This document shows, piece by piece, positions 1-9,709 of a stretch of 64,000 bases of DNA. The notes beneath the pieces were generated by a model. The model was not told the origin of the DNA, ran no database searches, and saw only the letters and a list, made by a program, of their open reading frames with translations. Numbering within the stretch: position 1 is the stretch's first letter; each line of letters opens with the position of its first letter. The translations under genes and the position numbers were made by a program. This stretch comes from Tretioscincus oriximinensis (Eukaryota; Chordata; Lepidosauria; Squamata; Gymnophthalmidae), in assembly GCA_022410635.1 (NCBI GenBank), contig JAJVDF010000159.1, forward strand, positions 1,476,833 through 1,540,832, read 5' to 3'.

Positions 1-204
1 CATGGTAAGCGAACACCCCGTTAGAGAACCATTTTCATCTGCTGCTCCGGTGAACGTTTCCCGTCTTTCAGCCTCCACCAGGCAGAAGCATTGCTGCTCT
101 GAACCCAGGAGCAGGATGTACAAAGACGGTATCTGTGTTCTACATGCCTGATTGTCTCCCTTTCAATGGGATTGGTTTAAAACATGTCATGTGACATATA
201 GAAC

Positions 205-835
205 ATATAGGCTGCATTCTCACTAAGGGGAAAAAAAANGGGAGCAAAAGCTTTGTGGGTTTGCACTGGGCGCATGCAGTTCCCCTATAACCCACAGGGG
301 GAGCCCTTTCACGATGGGTCATTTGCAAAGCCGTACATCACAGGAAGGGAGTTCTCCCTCAAAGCTGACCCAGGTGCAGTTTCCCCCAATTTGAGCTACT
401 GTTTGCCTGTAGTGGGAGCACCTCAATGCATATGTTGCCACACACCGCCACTGTCCCTCCATATTATTCTAACCTCTGAGGAGGAAACAGTATTTTTTAA
501 AGATTTGTTGTTAAGAACATAAGAGGAGCAGGGGCCAGAGTCCATCTAGTCCAGCACCTGAATTGGGCCAGAGTCCATCTAGTCCAGCATTCTGTCTCAC
601 ATACAGGCCCACCGATTGTACCTGGGCAGTCTGAACAGAGGAAGGCAAAATCTTCACCCATTCTCAACAAATGGTATTTCACAAATATTGCCTGTTGCTC
701 CATCTCAGAGGAAGGATCAAGACATCCATCTTAGTAGCTGATTATACTCTTTGTGTCCATGAATTTGTTGTTGNGTTCTAGTTTTGCACAAAACTATATC
801 TGCCTTTTCTTTTGTAATTATGGATTTGCACAAAA
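205..835 (+). repeat. Unnamed dispersed repeat, family B, copy 1 (interrupted by CR1)
   Basis: A block running from 'GGCTGCATTCTCACT' (about 205) to 'CTGAGGAGGAAACAGT' (about 492) reappears in reverse at 8868-9150, with matching internal words such as 'CCCACAGGGGG' and 'GGTGCAGTTT'. The related words 'GTTTTGCACAAAACT' and 'ATTTGCACAAAACT' follow at 780-835 and also sit beside copy 2 (8760-8820). This suggests one longer element split here by a CR1 insertion (513-760). I cannot name the family. It has no coding potential; the 89-codon open frame across it looks incidental. A DNA transposon or an old non-autonomous element are both possible. Confidence 0.55.
513..760 (-). mobile_element. CR1-type LINE 3' end
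   Basis: The left end 'AAGAACATAAGAGGAGC' is the reverse complement of the CR1-type 3' terminus seen repeatedly in this window. It is followed by the conserved 'CATCTAGTCCAGCATTCTGT' and 'GCCCACC' blocks of the 3' region. The 'CCAGAGTCCATCTAGTCCAGCA' block is partly duplicated near 530-590. The copy is 5'-truncated and non-coding, as most CR1 copies are. It sits inside the family B repeat. Confidence 0.85.
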
Positions 836-837
836 CT

Positions 838-930
838 CGGGGAAATTTAAAGACCTCTATGTGAGACAGAATGCTGGACTAGATCGACCCTGGCCGCATT
901 CAGCAGGGCTCTTCTTATGTTCTTAACAAC
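838..930 (+). mobile_element. CR1-type LINE 3' end, opposite orientation
   Basis: 'GAGACAGAATGCTGGACTAG' and the terminal 'CTTCTTATGTTCTTA' mark the last 90 bases of a CR1 element reading plus, tail to the right. It faces the 513-760 copy, so the two 3' ends point outward. Both are followed by the same short word (TTGTTGTT on one side, AACAACAA on the other). Confidence 0.85.
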
Positions 931-935
931 AAAAC

Positions 936-1409
936 TTTATAACCCTTGGACTTTCTGTGGGAATGTTTCCAGTCCATGCCTAGTAAGTTAAGGATTACTT
1001 CAGGGCAGTTGGGAAACAGGGAAACAATTAATAGCTTGAATGCTGTGCTCCTGCTAATTGATTGGACAACACCTCAAAGCAAAGGGCAAATTTGACTTTA
1101 ATTTCCTTTTCACTTAGAGATTGATAATGACACTAGAAGGACTGTGACTCCCGTCATACTTTACCAGAAGTGGGACAGAAGTTGCAAATAGGTCCACTCA
1201 AGATGCAACTGAAGTTAGTGTTCTTTCACTGCCACTGTTGTGTACATATTGCAACAGCACATGAGCTTTTCTTATCCAAGAGCAAGACTAGAGGCATCTT
1301 TGATATGATAGAGAGGCGGCACCAAAGTGGCTGCTGGAATGTCCATGAAAAAGCTACAATAATTTATTTAAGACCATCAAAGGGGCTAGTAACGCTTAGA
1401 GACAATAAT
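936..1409. other. Unassigned non-coding stretch
   Basis: About 470 bases of AT-rich sequence between CR1 and a palindromic MITE. I see no named repeat, splice-bounded frame or simple repeat. The open frame starting at 1170 runs into the MITE and carries no recognisable domain. Confidence 0.5.
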
Positions 1410-1562
1410 CCTGTCCCCATTGTGCCATATCCTGGACTATTCCTCAAAATAGGAGCCTGCCATCCATATGCCACTGTAGGTTATGGCAGGCCCCATTCGG
1501 CATGTGGATGGCCAAGCTCTGTCCCAAGACAGAAGCTGGAATAAGGCTCAGTGGGGAGAGTG
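1410..1562. mobile_element. Palindromic MITE, family F2 (GTCCCCA-ended), copy 1
   Basis: The ends read 'CTGTCCCCATTGTGCC' and 'GGCTCAGTGGGGAGAG', roughly inverted. The interior 'GGAGCCTGCCATCCA' / 'TGTGGATGGCCAAGCTC' also pairs. Two further copies (7068-7248, 26707-26884) share the arrangement. The arms are imperfect, so this is an old copy. Superfamily unknown; target duplication unclear. Confidence 0.6.
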
Positions 1563-1568
1563 CCTAAG

Positions 1569-1699
1569 AATAGAAAAGTAAGTGGCATAAGCTTTAGTAG
1601 ACACGTCTACTTCTTCAGACGTAGACATAAGCATCTCTAAGCGCTACTAGCACCTTTGCTGGACTTTCTACTAGACTAACACGGCTATTTCTCTGAAAT
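1569..1699 (-). mobile_element. Fold-back element family F1, degraded copy
   Basis: A short sense portion ('GTGGCATAAGCTTTAGTAGA', then 'CTACTTCTTCAG') flips into an antisense portion ending 'AACACGGCTATTTCTCTGAA'. The antisense arm has an internal deletion. The inversion point differs from those at 9.6, 14.1 and 38.1 kb. Confidence 0.75.
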
Positions 1700-2689
1700 T
1701 ATTTGTGACCAGTTAGGATGGAAAATATTTGCCCTGTTCATTCACTAGAAACGAAATGGGGCTGACAGCAGCATTCAACTCTTGAACAATAGCCATAGCN
1801 TTCTGTTCTGAGAGGAAATTAGAATTTGCCATGCAAAATGTAGCAGATAAGGGCTGCATTCTGAACGGGGAAAAGAAGCAGTTTAGAAAACAGCAAAGTG
1901 GATCTAAATCCACTTCGCTGATTTCTCTCATTTTCTGCCCTGTTATAGTGCCTGACAGGGCAGGGGAAAAGTGAAAGGTGAGCTGAGTACTTGCCAACAA
2001 GTACAGGCAGTGTGGTTTTTTTTAAAATAAAAAAATAATCCCTGATTTTGTGCAAATTTTTACTTCTGATGGAATCCTGAATTACAATCCTGGAGGCTAC
2101 TTTTGGGTCCTAGCAAAGCCAGAAGCAGCTACAAAGATTGGGGTTTATAGTAGGACTGATAGGAGGTCTTGGCAGATTTCCTGCCATTGCTTCTGCTGCC
2201 TTTTGACAGCAATTTCTTGTGCTGGAGTAGTGACAGGGAAATTTAAAACTGCTGGCCAAAGGCAGCTAGAGGCCTTTGGGTATAGAGAAAGGTGTAAGTA
2301 TACCTTGGGGTATAGTCANTCCTTGCGGGTCTTCTGGCAAAGACTGAAGCAGCCCCAACCAAGATCAGGGCAACACCAGGAGTTGTATGGGAATTTTGTA
2401 TGCTTTATCAAAAAAATCACCCATGTATAGCATACAAATTCTTGTGCAGCAATGCATGAGAGAATTTGCCTCACCCCATTTCCTGTTTGGTGATAGCACT
2501 TCGGGCTCCTCCTTCTGGAAAGGGCACCAGGGGGCAAAAGTGACATTAGAAACGATGTTATTTCCGGTCCAACCCACAAGTGATATCACCAAATTTTGAT
2601 AACCACCCCAATGCCCATCCCCCCCCCCAACTGGAATGTAGCCATGATGGGACAACACTAATTTAATCCTTTTCACTCCTGCCTAGGGA
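1700..2689. other. Unassigned stretch
   Basis: About 1 kb. 1852-2010 holds a G-rich/A-rich segment starting 'GGCTGCATTCTGAACGGGG', which resembles the start of family B. 2500-2560 contains 'CTTCTGGAAAGGGCACC', whose complement recurs near 10800. No gene-like signal was seen. Several overlapping open frames on both strands lack any domain. Confidence 0.45.
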
Positions 2690-2945
2690 GGGAGGCACAG
2701 TGGTGCAAGAGGTTAAGAGATTGAGTTCNAGGCTCGTTTGTCTGCCGCAGAGAGGTTTAAGCACCCTCTANTGGCCTCAGCTTCAGCCAGCACAGCTGTT
2801 TGAAAGCAAAGACATTTGCAAGTAGACAAATGGGAACCACCACCACGTGGTAGATGTAAGCCTTCAGAAGACAAATAACCTTGCAAGTCGCTCTGAAATC
2901 CTTCCGGTGAGAAGGGCAAGGTATAAAAACTAGATTCTTCTTCCT
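2690..2945 (+). mobile_element. tRNA-derived SINE type 1, diverged copy
   Basis: The head 'GCACAGTGGTGCAAGAGGTTAAG' region is worn. The body is recognisable from 'CAAGTAGACAAATGGGAACC', 'GTAAGCCTTCAG' and the tail 'CTTGCAAGTCGCTCTGA', ending in a CTT-rich tract. The order matches intact copies at 46930 and 62553. RNA polymerase III boxes are no longer clear. Confidence 0.7.
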
Positions 2946-3014
2946 AGTTTTGTATTTGGTCCAGATTTGTTCCCCAGCATTGAATGTCTTGCAGGAATCT
3001 GTGGAGAAACCTGC

Positions 3015-3382
3015 CTCACCACTAGGGTTGCCATATTATGGCAACCCAAAACTGGGACNNNNNNNNNNNNNNNNNNNNNNNNNNNNNNNNNNNNNNNNNN
3101 NNNNNNNNNNNNNNNNNNNNNNNNNNNNNNNNNNNNNNNNNNNNNNNNNNNNNNNNNNNNNNNNNNNNNNNNNNNNNNNNNNNNNNNNNNNNNNNNNNNN
3201 NNNNNNNNNNNNNNNNNNNNNNNNNNNNNNNNNNNNNNNNNNNNNNNNNNNNNNNNNNNGGGGGTTAGCTGCAACCTGGGACTTTAAAACCTTTTTTTTT
3301 TTAACCAGCCGGGACAGTAAAATTGCCCCTAAAACCGTGATTGTCCCGGTTTACCGGGACGTATGGCAACCCTACTCACCAC
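3015..3382. mobile_element. hAT-type MITE with 8-bp target duplication (internal assembly gap)
   Basis: The element (3023-3374) starts TAGGGTTGCCATA and ends TATGGCAACCCTA, a perfect 13-bp terminal inverted repeat. It is flanked by identical 8-bp direct repeats CTCACCAC (3015-3022 and 3375-3382). An 8-bp duplication with TAGGG-type ends is characteristic of the hAT superfamily. The interior is partly lost in a run of Ns (3059-3259); the remainder has no transposase frame, so the copy is non-autonomous. Confidence 0.85.
3059..3259. other. Assembly gap (201 Ns)
   Basis: This is the only long run of N in the window. It lies inside a short palindromic MITE, whose foldback structure may have broken the assembly. 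Its true length is unknown. Confidence 0.99.
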
Positions 3383-5404
3383 CCTTTTTTTCTTTGATGG
3401 GTAACCACAGGAAAGTGAATCTTCTTAGTGATGTCTTTCCAAATTTTCTGTGTTTTAATCATCCCAGCATTGGTGCACGGTTTTACATTGTTCTATTCCA
3501 GTGTTGTATTAAAAAATGTTTTAGACATTTCTTTGATCCGGTATGGTGGCTACATCCATGGGGAAACACATCCATTTTCAATACATCCAAAGACCCCTTA
3601 TCCCAGTAATGTGGAGCACTAACAAAATTTCATTCTAGATTTAAGGAAGGTGATACTGTGGGTTTTCCATCTACCCCAGAGAGAACCAGCAACACTAGCA
3701 GNAGGGCAACCAGTAGTCTTGTGAAGCTTTGACCATTTGCGGTCCAGAAGACCAACAATACTTCTCTCCTCAACTGCCATCCAAACATCCATTCCACCCC
3801 AAAGCTGGAGAAGGGCACCTGGAAAGCAGTATAGGACATTTTCATTTGCTGTTCCATCTGGGACCCAATCCAGCCTGATTCCCCCCAGGCCCAACCCAGA
3901 CTCCGGCACTGCTAGAGAATCTCATGCAGTCTCTTAGCTAATACCCNCTTACACGTGATCAGAGTTCTCAGGGGATCTTTGCATGAGAAAATTTTCCTTA
4001 TCCCAATTCCCACCCATTTTACCGGAAGTGACAGTGGCTCCTAGTGGTTCCACTAATCTGGTTCTTTGGCCTTTTATTTGCCTCCTGCATCTTGGCAAAG
4101 GATACTTTTAAACGTGTACCTCTCAGGTGCTCCAGGCCTGTTGTGCCAGCAGTTACGATAAAGAAAGAACAGTTTATTTTCCTGAAGACCACCATGGGAC
4201 AATAAAGCTCTTGTACTATAAATGGGCAAAGCACATATCGAAATAGCTGAGGGAATCATTAGTTGGTTCCCCCTGAAAATGCACATAGCTTCACCCTCTC
4301 TCATCCAATTCATATCCAGTGGTTAGCAGCATAAAAAAGAGGGGGGGGGGGAATATGGTTTTGTGCAACCCTGCATTCAACCAATAATTCCAGTGTTCTC
4401 TCATGGGGTACATAGACAAAACAAACATGGTTCTCCTCCTGAGCCTCTAAGGCTTTGGTAGTGGATATTTTCCCGACCATTTCCTTGTGAAATTAATCCT
4501 GCTGACTGTCAAGATCTTTTCAAAGCAGACCAGAGGGGAGCAGAGTTGATTAGAGAGAGGAACAGGGATTAGTGGGAAGAACAGGACAATAGCTGCCAGA
4601 AAGTCCAGGAAAAGATATGAGGCAACGGGATAACTCTTGAATAATAATTTAGTAAGGGGGTCTTGTAATACTTTAATTACTAACATGAAAAAGGTAGGCA
4701 GCGTGAGTTTTTATAGACAGGTTTGCTATGTCAGATGTTAAGGAAGAACTGCCTTGGGACAGACTATATGGAGCAAACTGAGCACTAGAAATAACAGAAC
4801 TGTAAATGTGTGTGTGTGTGATTAGTCAGGTCAAGTACAGCTTGAGTGCAATATAGGTAAAAGTGTTGCAATCAAATATATGCAGTATGCTGGAGAGGAG
4901 AATATTCCAAGAGTGCCCTCAAGTGGCTGAGGTTATAAAATGTGTAGTGTGCCAGAAAACCATGGTTTCTATTCAGTCCCANCATAATGGACTGGAGTTT
5001 ATGAAATTTGTGGTTGTATTCCAGTTACGCTGCTTCTTTTCCAAATCTTCCGTGCAATTTCCTTGTTCAAGAGCTGCTGTTCTGAGGTCCAAGATGGAAT
5101 GTCCTGGGAGATTGAAGTGTTCTGTATCAGGTTTTTGTGTATTGCCTTTCCGAATATCTTGAATAATATGTATTTCTTGTTCTTCTGCCTTTGACTACAA
5201 TTTAAGGGAAATATACTTATCCAACTTGTTTGAGTTATTTAACGAAAATCTTTCAAAAAGAGAATGTTTTTAGCTAGTGAGATTTTTAGAGATTTCACTA
5301 CGAAAACTAGATGCTGCCCATGTTTGTTGAGGAAGGATTACTGGATGAAATTAATGACCCATTCCATCTCCAAATATACTTTCACAGCAGTCAGTCAATG
5401 GCAC
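3383..5404. other. Unassigned stretch with one fold-back remnant and a TG repeat
   Basis: About 2 kb without gene signal. 4686-4735 ('AAAAAGGTAGGCAGCGTGAG' to 'TCAGATGTTA') is a remnant of the F1 fold-back family. 4806-4820 is a short TG run, and 4342-4351 a G run. Open frames at 3619-3909 and 4863-5162 lack recognisable domains and look incidental. Confidence 0.5.
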
Positions 5405-5788
5405 AGTTTCCTTATTATTGTCCAGTTATTCAATTGTGTTTGATTCTTTGTGACCCCATAGGCCATAGCATGCCAGGCCTCTCTGTCCTATTTTACCTCC
5501 CGGAGTTTGACCAAACTCATATTTGTTGTTTCCATGACATTGTCTACCGACTCATCCTAAACCGTGCCCTTCTACGTTTGCTTTCAACCTTTCCCAGTAT
5601 CCATTTTGTTTCCCATTATGTGGCCAAAGACTGAAATTTCAATATTTATCCTTCCAATGAACAAAGGGTTGATTTCCTTTAGTACTCACGATTTTTGCTC
5701 TCCTTTCACTATAGTGGATTCTCACAAATTCAGTGCCACAATTCAAATGTTTCAACTCCTCTGTCTTCCTTACAGTCCAACTTTCAGA
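5405..5788 (-). mobile_element. BovB (RTE clade) LINE fragment
   Basis: The plus-strand text carries hallmark BovB words in the right order: 'GATTCTTTGTGACCCCATAG', 'CATGCCAGGC', 'GGAGTTTGACCAAACTCAT', 'CTTTCCCAGTATC', 'ATGTGGCCAAAGACTG', 'CCTTCCAATGAACA', 'GATTTCCTTTAG' and finally 'ACAGTCCAACTTTC'. Read on minus this is the ORF2 C-terminus plus 3' UTR. Frames are broken and no intact reverse transcriptase remains. BovB is known from squamates and ruminants and is thought to have spread horizontally. Confidence 0.85.
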
Positions 5789-5789
5789 A

Positions 5790-6056
5790 GCGCGAATGGC
5801 TCAGCCGCTTAGGAATTCTTCTCTCGTCTGGGAGATGGGGTTTCGAAGCCCTGTGTTGGACGTGGGGAGGGGTGAGCACCTTCCACTAGCCTGAATCCAA
5901 AAGCATGAATTGTAAGAAATTGCAACTGACTGCAAGTAGATACGTGGGAACCACCACAGCCTGGTGGGGAAGATAGAATGTGAGCCTTCAGGCAAAATAC
6001 CCTTGTAAGCCGCTTTGAGTCCCTTTGAAAAGGTGAGAAAAGCGGGGTATAAGAAT
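5790..6056 (+). mobile_element. tRNA-derived SINE type 1
   Basis: The tRNA-like head contains an A-box-like 'ATGGCTCAGCCGCTTAGG' and a B-box-like 'GGTTTCGAAGCC'. The unique body ('GGTGAGCACCTTCCACTAGC') and the tail 'TTGTAAGCCGCTTTGAGTCC' ... 'AAAGCGGGGTATAAGAA' follow. It lacks the stretch 'TGTAGCTCTAGCCAACCCAG' found in most copies. It abuts the BovB fragment on the left and a CT-rich microsatellite on the right. Confidence 0.9.
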
Positions 6057-6180
6057 CTTCTCCTCTTCTCCTCTTCTCCTCTTCTCCTCTCATCTTCTCC
6101 TCTTCTCCTCTTCTCCTCTTCTCCTCCTCTCCTCCTCTCCTCCTCCTCTCTTTCTTCTCTCCTTCTATCCTTCTCTCCTT
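6053..6180. repeat. CTCTTCTC-type pyrimidine microsatellite
   Basis: About 130 bases of CTTCTCCTC units drifting into CTCCTCTC and CTTTCT. It probably grew from the CTT-rich tail of the preceding SINE. Confidence 0.95.
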
Positions 6181-6787
6181 CAGCTATACATTAGAAAATT
6201 ACTCAGCTTAGACTGAAGTGACCAAAACTGGGCAAAATGATGGTACTGCTTTTTAAAATACTGTTCAGGTTTGTCATAGTTTTTCTACTAAAGAGCAAGT
6301 GTGCAACCTTCCAAGTGTTCAGAACATACATAGGTCATTAATTGATACTCTTCTCATGAACACATGTGTGTGATCTGGAATGTAGCTGCAAACAGTTTTC
6401 ACTGTGGGCTTTACACCAGCCTGCTATTTTAGAACTAAATCGAATAATGAATTATCTGCCTCCATAACAGTAAATGGCATTTTGTGCCAATTTACAGCCA
6501 TGAAATTGTTCTGTGTCAAGTCAGTGACAGAAAGGCATTTTATGAGGAATAGCAATAGGTGAGTCTCAGATTTGCATACTGAAAGCAAAAGTGGAGATAG
6601 TGCTTATTGTNAAACAGTTGCAATAACCTTGACTGCAGTCACAAAAACAATTTTACAGCAGATTAAACACAAGTACACATAAGGTAAAGAGAAGCAAGAA
6701 GCAAGAAGCAAAAAGATCGAATTAGGGTTGAGAAAGAGGCCAACCCCCCCAAATCCTGAGTGTGAAAGGGCATCTAGAGTGACCAAA
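6181..6787. other. Unassigned AT-rich stretch
   Basis: About 600 bases of apparently single-copy sequence. No repeat or gene signature was recognised. Confidence 0.5.
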
Positions 6788-7386
6788 GATCTGGGACGAA
6801 ATCAGACACCATGTCCTGCTTGAAAGTCAAATTCCTGTTGAATTTGCCTCACCAGTTATAGAACTGGCAGATTGTGGGTTTTAGAGCTGATTAGCTGGAT
6901 TACTGGCAAAATAATCCAGCTAATAGAATTATGGCAAAAAAGCTGTTCTGTGTGGATAGTTCCAGTAAGAAACCGAGAAGGTGAGAAATGAAGGGAATCT
7001 GATACTGACAGCAAACTATCCATTAACATTTGCGAGAAGGAATGATGGATGGGGAAAGGGACACATTGGTCCTTATCCCCACTGAACCTTCTTCTTGGCT
7101 ATATCTCAGAATAGGAGTGTGCCATCTACATGCTAGTGTAGGCTATGGCAGGACCCGAATGGGGCCTGCCACAGCCTACACTGGCACGTGGATGACCAAG
7201 CTCTGGATTGAGATATAACCCTGAATAAGATTCAGTGGGGACAGGGCCATTATTACAAAACGTCACTCATTAGAAATTGTCAGAATGAAAAAACTTGGAA
7301 CATGTTGTAACGATATGAACAAGGGCCATAAAAAACAGTAAACCCATCAGGAAATTCTGGAATAAATAAGTGTCATGTTTGATACA
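6788..7386 (+). mobile_element. Dispersed MITE family D, copy 1, split by an F2 palindrome
   Basis: The shared order of words is 'TGTTGAATTTGCCTCACCAG', 'GTGTGGATAGTTCCAGTAAG', 'AATCTGATACTGACAGCAAA' and a right end near 'GAATAAATAAGTGTCATGTT'. Copies at 35067, 36639 (minus), 38583 (minus) and 54180 share it. The better-preserved ends read GGCTGTGTCCAGAC-like. The F2 element at 7068-7248 interrupts this copy. No coding capacity. Confidence 0.65.
7068..7248. mobile_element. Palindromic MITE family F2, copy 2
   Basis: Ends 'CCCCACTGAACCTT' and 'AGATTCAGTGGGGAC' are inverted. The interior pairs 'GTGTAGGCTATGGCAGG' with 'CCTGCCACAGCCTACAC', so almost the whole 181 bp can fold. It is the best-preserved copy of the family here and is nested inside family D copy 1. 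Flanking bases suggest only a very short target duplication. Confidence 0.75.
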
Positions 7387-8635
7387 ACCCAGGTGTCTTA
7401 AGCCTTGAAAAATGGCAACTTAAAAGTACCTCATTGTAATATTTAAAATTATGCAGGATATAGAATAGGTGGACAGAGAAAAAATATTTTACTTATCACA
7501 CAACTGTAGAAACACTGAGCTAATGGACAGAAGAGTTAAGACTGACCTCTCAGAAAGTATTTTTTTTCACCCAAAGGGTATCAGTCTATTAAATTCACAA
7601 GACAACATGGTGACAATGATCATATTGGAACACTTTCAAGGTGGATTTCAAAGCAAAAGCTATTTTAGTCTGGGGCCAGAATATCAAGCAAGAGGGTCTC
7701 AAAGTGTCCTAGAGATGAACAAGAACAAAGAAGGCACCATGAGCTTGGGATGCTAAGGAACAACACCTTCAGATGCTATAGATGGGTTGTTTTCTAGCAT
7801 CAGTGAAAACAGATGTGTCTACAAAAGCTCATGTTACCTACCTTTTTCTTGTTAGGTACTATGAGACCCCCTTGCTGGAGACTCTGGCTAGCTTTANAAA
7901 GCAATTGGGCAACTGCATGATCAGATGGTTATTAGAATAGATGATTTGGTGCCACCTCCAGGTTATAGAGATAGGCAGGATATCTCTAAAGAACATTTGC
8001 AGGTGATCAAAAATGGCTTAAGAGTTTATGTTTTTCACTTGTCATCTTGGATCTTTGGTTGGTGGCTCAGTGAATTTGCTTTGNGGGGGACAACAAGATG
8101 CTTCCTTGTCATCTGTCTTGGCTTTCTTTTAAAATCTCCATAAGATTTCCAAACTAGAAGTTAGCTTTATTGTGGAACAGCTAAGCATGCAATTGAGCAC
8201 CTTGAGAGAAAAAATGAAGTCTATGAAATTACCTTGCTGTGTCTTCGACATGGTTTTGCCANGTGTCTCATTGTACCACCAACCAACATGAAGAATGTAG
8301 AAAACAATGGGTTTTAAGCATTTTCAATTAGGCTTTGCCTTTCCCCTTAGTCAACAGTCTGANCTTCGGTGCTTAACTTCCCAAATGTTTCAGCATCATG
8401 GAGAAAATAACAACCTTTCTATTAATACATATAATATAAACACAGTAACGATGGTAACCAACCTCGTACTGGCTGACTATTCTTTTCTTAAAATCCTAGG
8501 CTGTTCTGAAATAAAATGAAATAAAANAAACTACATATGTCTGTGTTCTGATGGGGGTGAAAGAAGTGATTTTGAAAACTGTAAAGTGAATTCAATTCCC
8601 TCCACCGTTTTCTTCCATTTCAGATCTGTTTCAAC
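7387..8635. other. Mostly unassigned; old fold-back remnant at 7640-7880
   Basis: 7640-7880 carries worn F1 words in both orientations: 'AAAAGCTATTTTAGTCTGG' on one side, 'CTACAAAAGCTCATGTTACC' and 'TTGCTGGAGACTCTGGCTAG' on the other. The rest (7881-8635) is AT-rich and unassigned. Confidence 0.5.
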
Positions 8636-9150
8636 TCCATTTCATTGTCTGCAAAAGATTTGCATTGGCTTTTGGAATTAATGGCTGCATTAGTTGGGTA
8701 ATTTTTGCAGTGTTTTTGGAGTGTCTTCTTCTGCAGTCCATCCTTGTTTTTTTCATGTGCCCAAGTTTTGCACAAATCTATAATTATAATTAATACACAT
8801 ATTCTGTTTTGCACAAAACTAGACAGCCCTCCCCTTCCCCCCAAACCCCCCCCCCCTTTAAAACCACTGTTGCCTCCTCAGAAATTAGAACAAACTGGAA
8901 GCACAGCAGTGGTATTCAGCAGCATTTGCTACATGCAAATTATAGCCAAATCACCGATAGCCCAATTTGGGGAAAACTGCACCTGCATTGCTTTTGAGGG
9001 AGAACTCTGTTCCGGTACCATTTGGCTTTGTGAATGATACATCACAAAAGTGCACCCCCTGTGGATTATAGAGGAACTGCGCACAACCAGTGCAAAACCA
9101 CACAGCTTTTGCTCCATTCCCCCCCCCCCCCAGTGAGAATGCATTGTATT
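8636..9150 (-). repeat. Unnamed dispersed repeat family B, copy 2
   Basis: Reverse-orientation match to 205-505 and 765-835. It includes 'CTGTTGCCTCCTCAGAAATT', 'AACTGCACCTGCATTGC', 'CCCCCTGTGGATTATAGAGG' and the end 'AGTGAGAATGCATT'. Two poly-C runs (about 8846-8857 and 9119-9132) match A/G-rich positions of copy 1. Confidence 0.55.
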
Positions 9151-9330
9151 CACAATTNTATTCTGTACACATTAGAGTAGTTTCAATGAATAGAGAGATT
9201 TATATTGACAGTTTTGGCTTGGTTAGAATTTTTGTTATATTTGAATTATCTGTTCACTCTTTCTTGTTGTTAAAGGTGTTAGTTATGCTGGTATTTATAT
9301 TTTCCCCCATCCTTTCTTCTGAGGTTAATA

Positions 9331-9408
9331 TACTGCTCGAAACAATTAAGGAAACATTTAGTGTTACACTGTTATGTTAAAGTGTTCCCTTAATTGTTTT
9401 GAGCAGTA
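9331..9408. mobile_element. 78-bp Tc1/mariner mini-element
   Basis: The ends TACTGCTCGAAACAATTAAG and CTTAATTGTTTTGAGCAGTA are inverted and flanked by TA on both sides, the Tc1/mariner target duplication. The ends match the vertebrate Tc1-like family whose termini read 'CTGCTCAAAA...AGGGAACAC'. Almost everything between the terminal repeats is missing, so this is an extreme internal-deletion derivative. Confidence 0.8.
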
Positions 9409-9494
9409 TATATCTCTAACTAAAGGCCAAGCTAAATGTTAGGTAAATATAGGATAACTAATTTGGAGCAAAAGGCATCTATTTTTTCCTTAAC

Positions 9495-9709
9495 ATGTTT
9501 ATAGATTTCAGAGAAATAGCCGTGTTAGTCTAGCAGAAAGTCCAGCAAAGGGGCTAGCAGCACTTTGAGACTAACTTGAGAAAAGTGGTTGGCATAAGCT
9601 TTCGTAGAGCATCTGAAGAAGTAGACCTGTCTACGAAAGCTTATGCCAACCACTTTTCTCAAGTTAGTCTCAAAGTGCTGCTAGCCCCTTTGCTGGATGT
9701 TTATAGATT
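9495..9709 (+). mobile_element. Fold-back element F1 with perfect 66-bp arms
   Basis: The element begins 'TTTCAGAGAAATAGCCGTGT'. From 9542 to 9607 it forms a 66-bp arm, then a 23-base spacer, then the exact reverse complement of the arm (9631-9696). The direct repeat ATGTTTATAGATT flanks it (9495-9507 and 9697-9709). The spacer is the antisense of the family's distal part ('AGCATCTGAAGAAGTAGACC'), so the structure is sense strand switching into a longer antisense strand. No coding sequence. Confidence 0.85.

Noticed and set aside
2930..3609. Long frames across 2950-3609
   Set aside because: Open only because Ns in the assembly gap are read as X.
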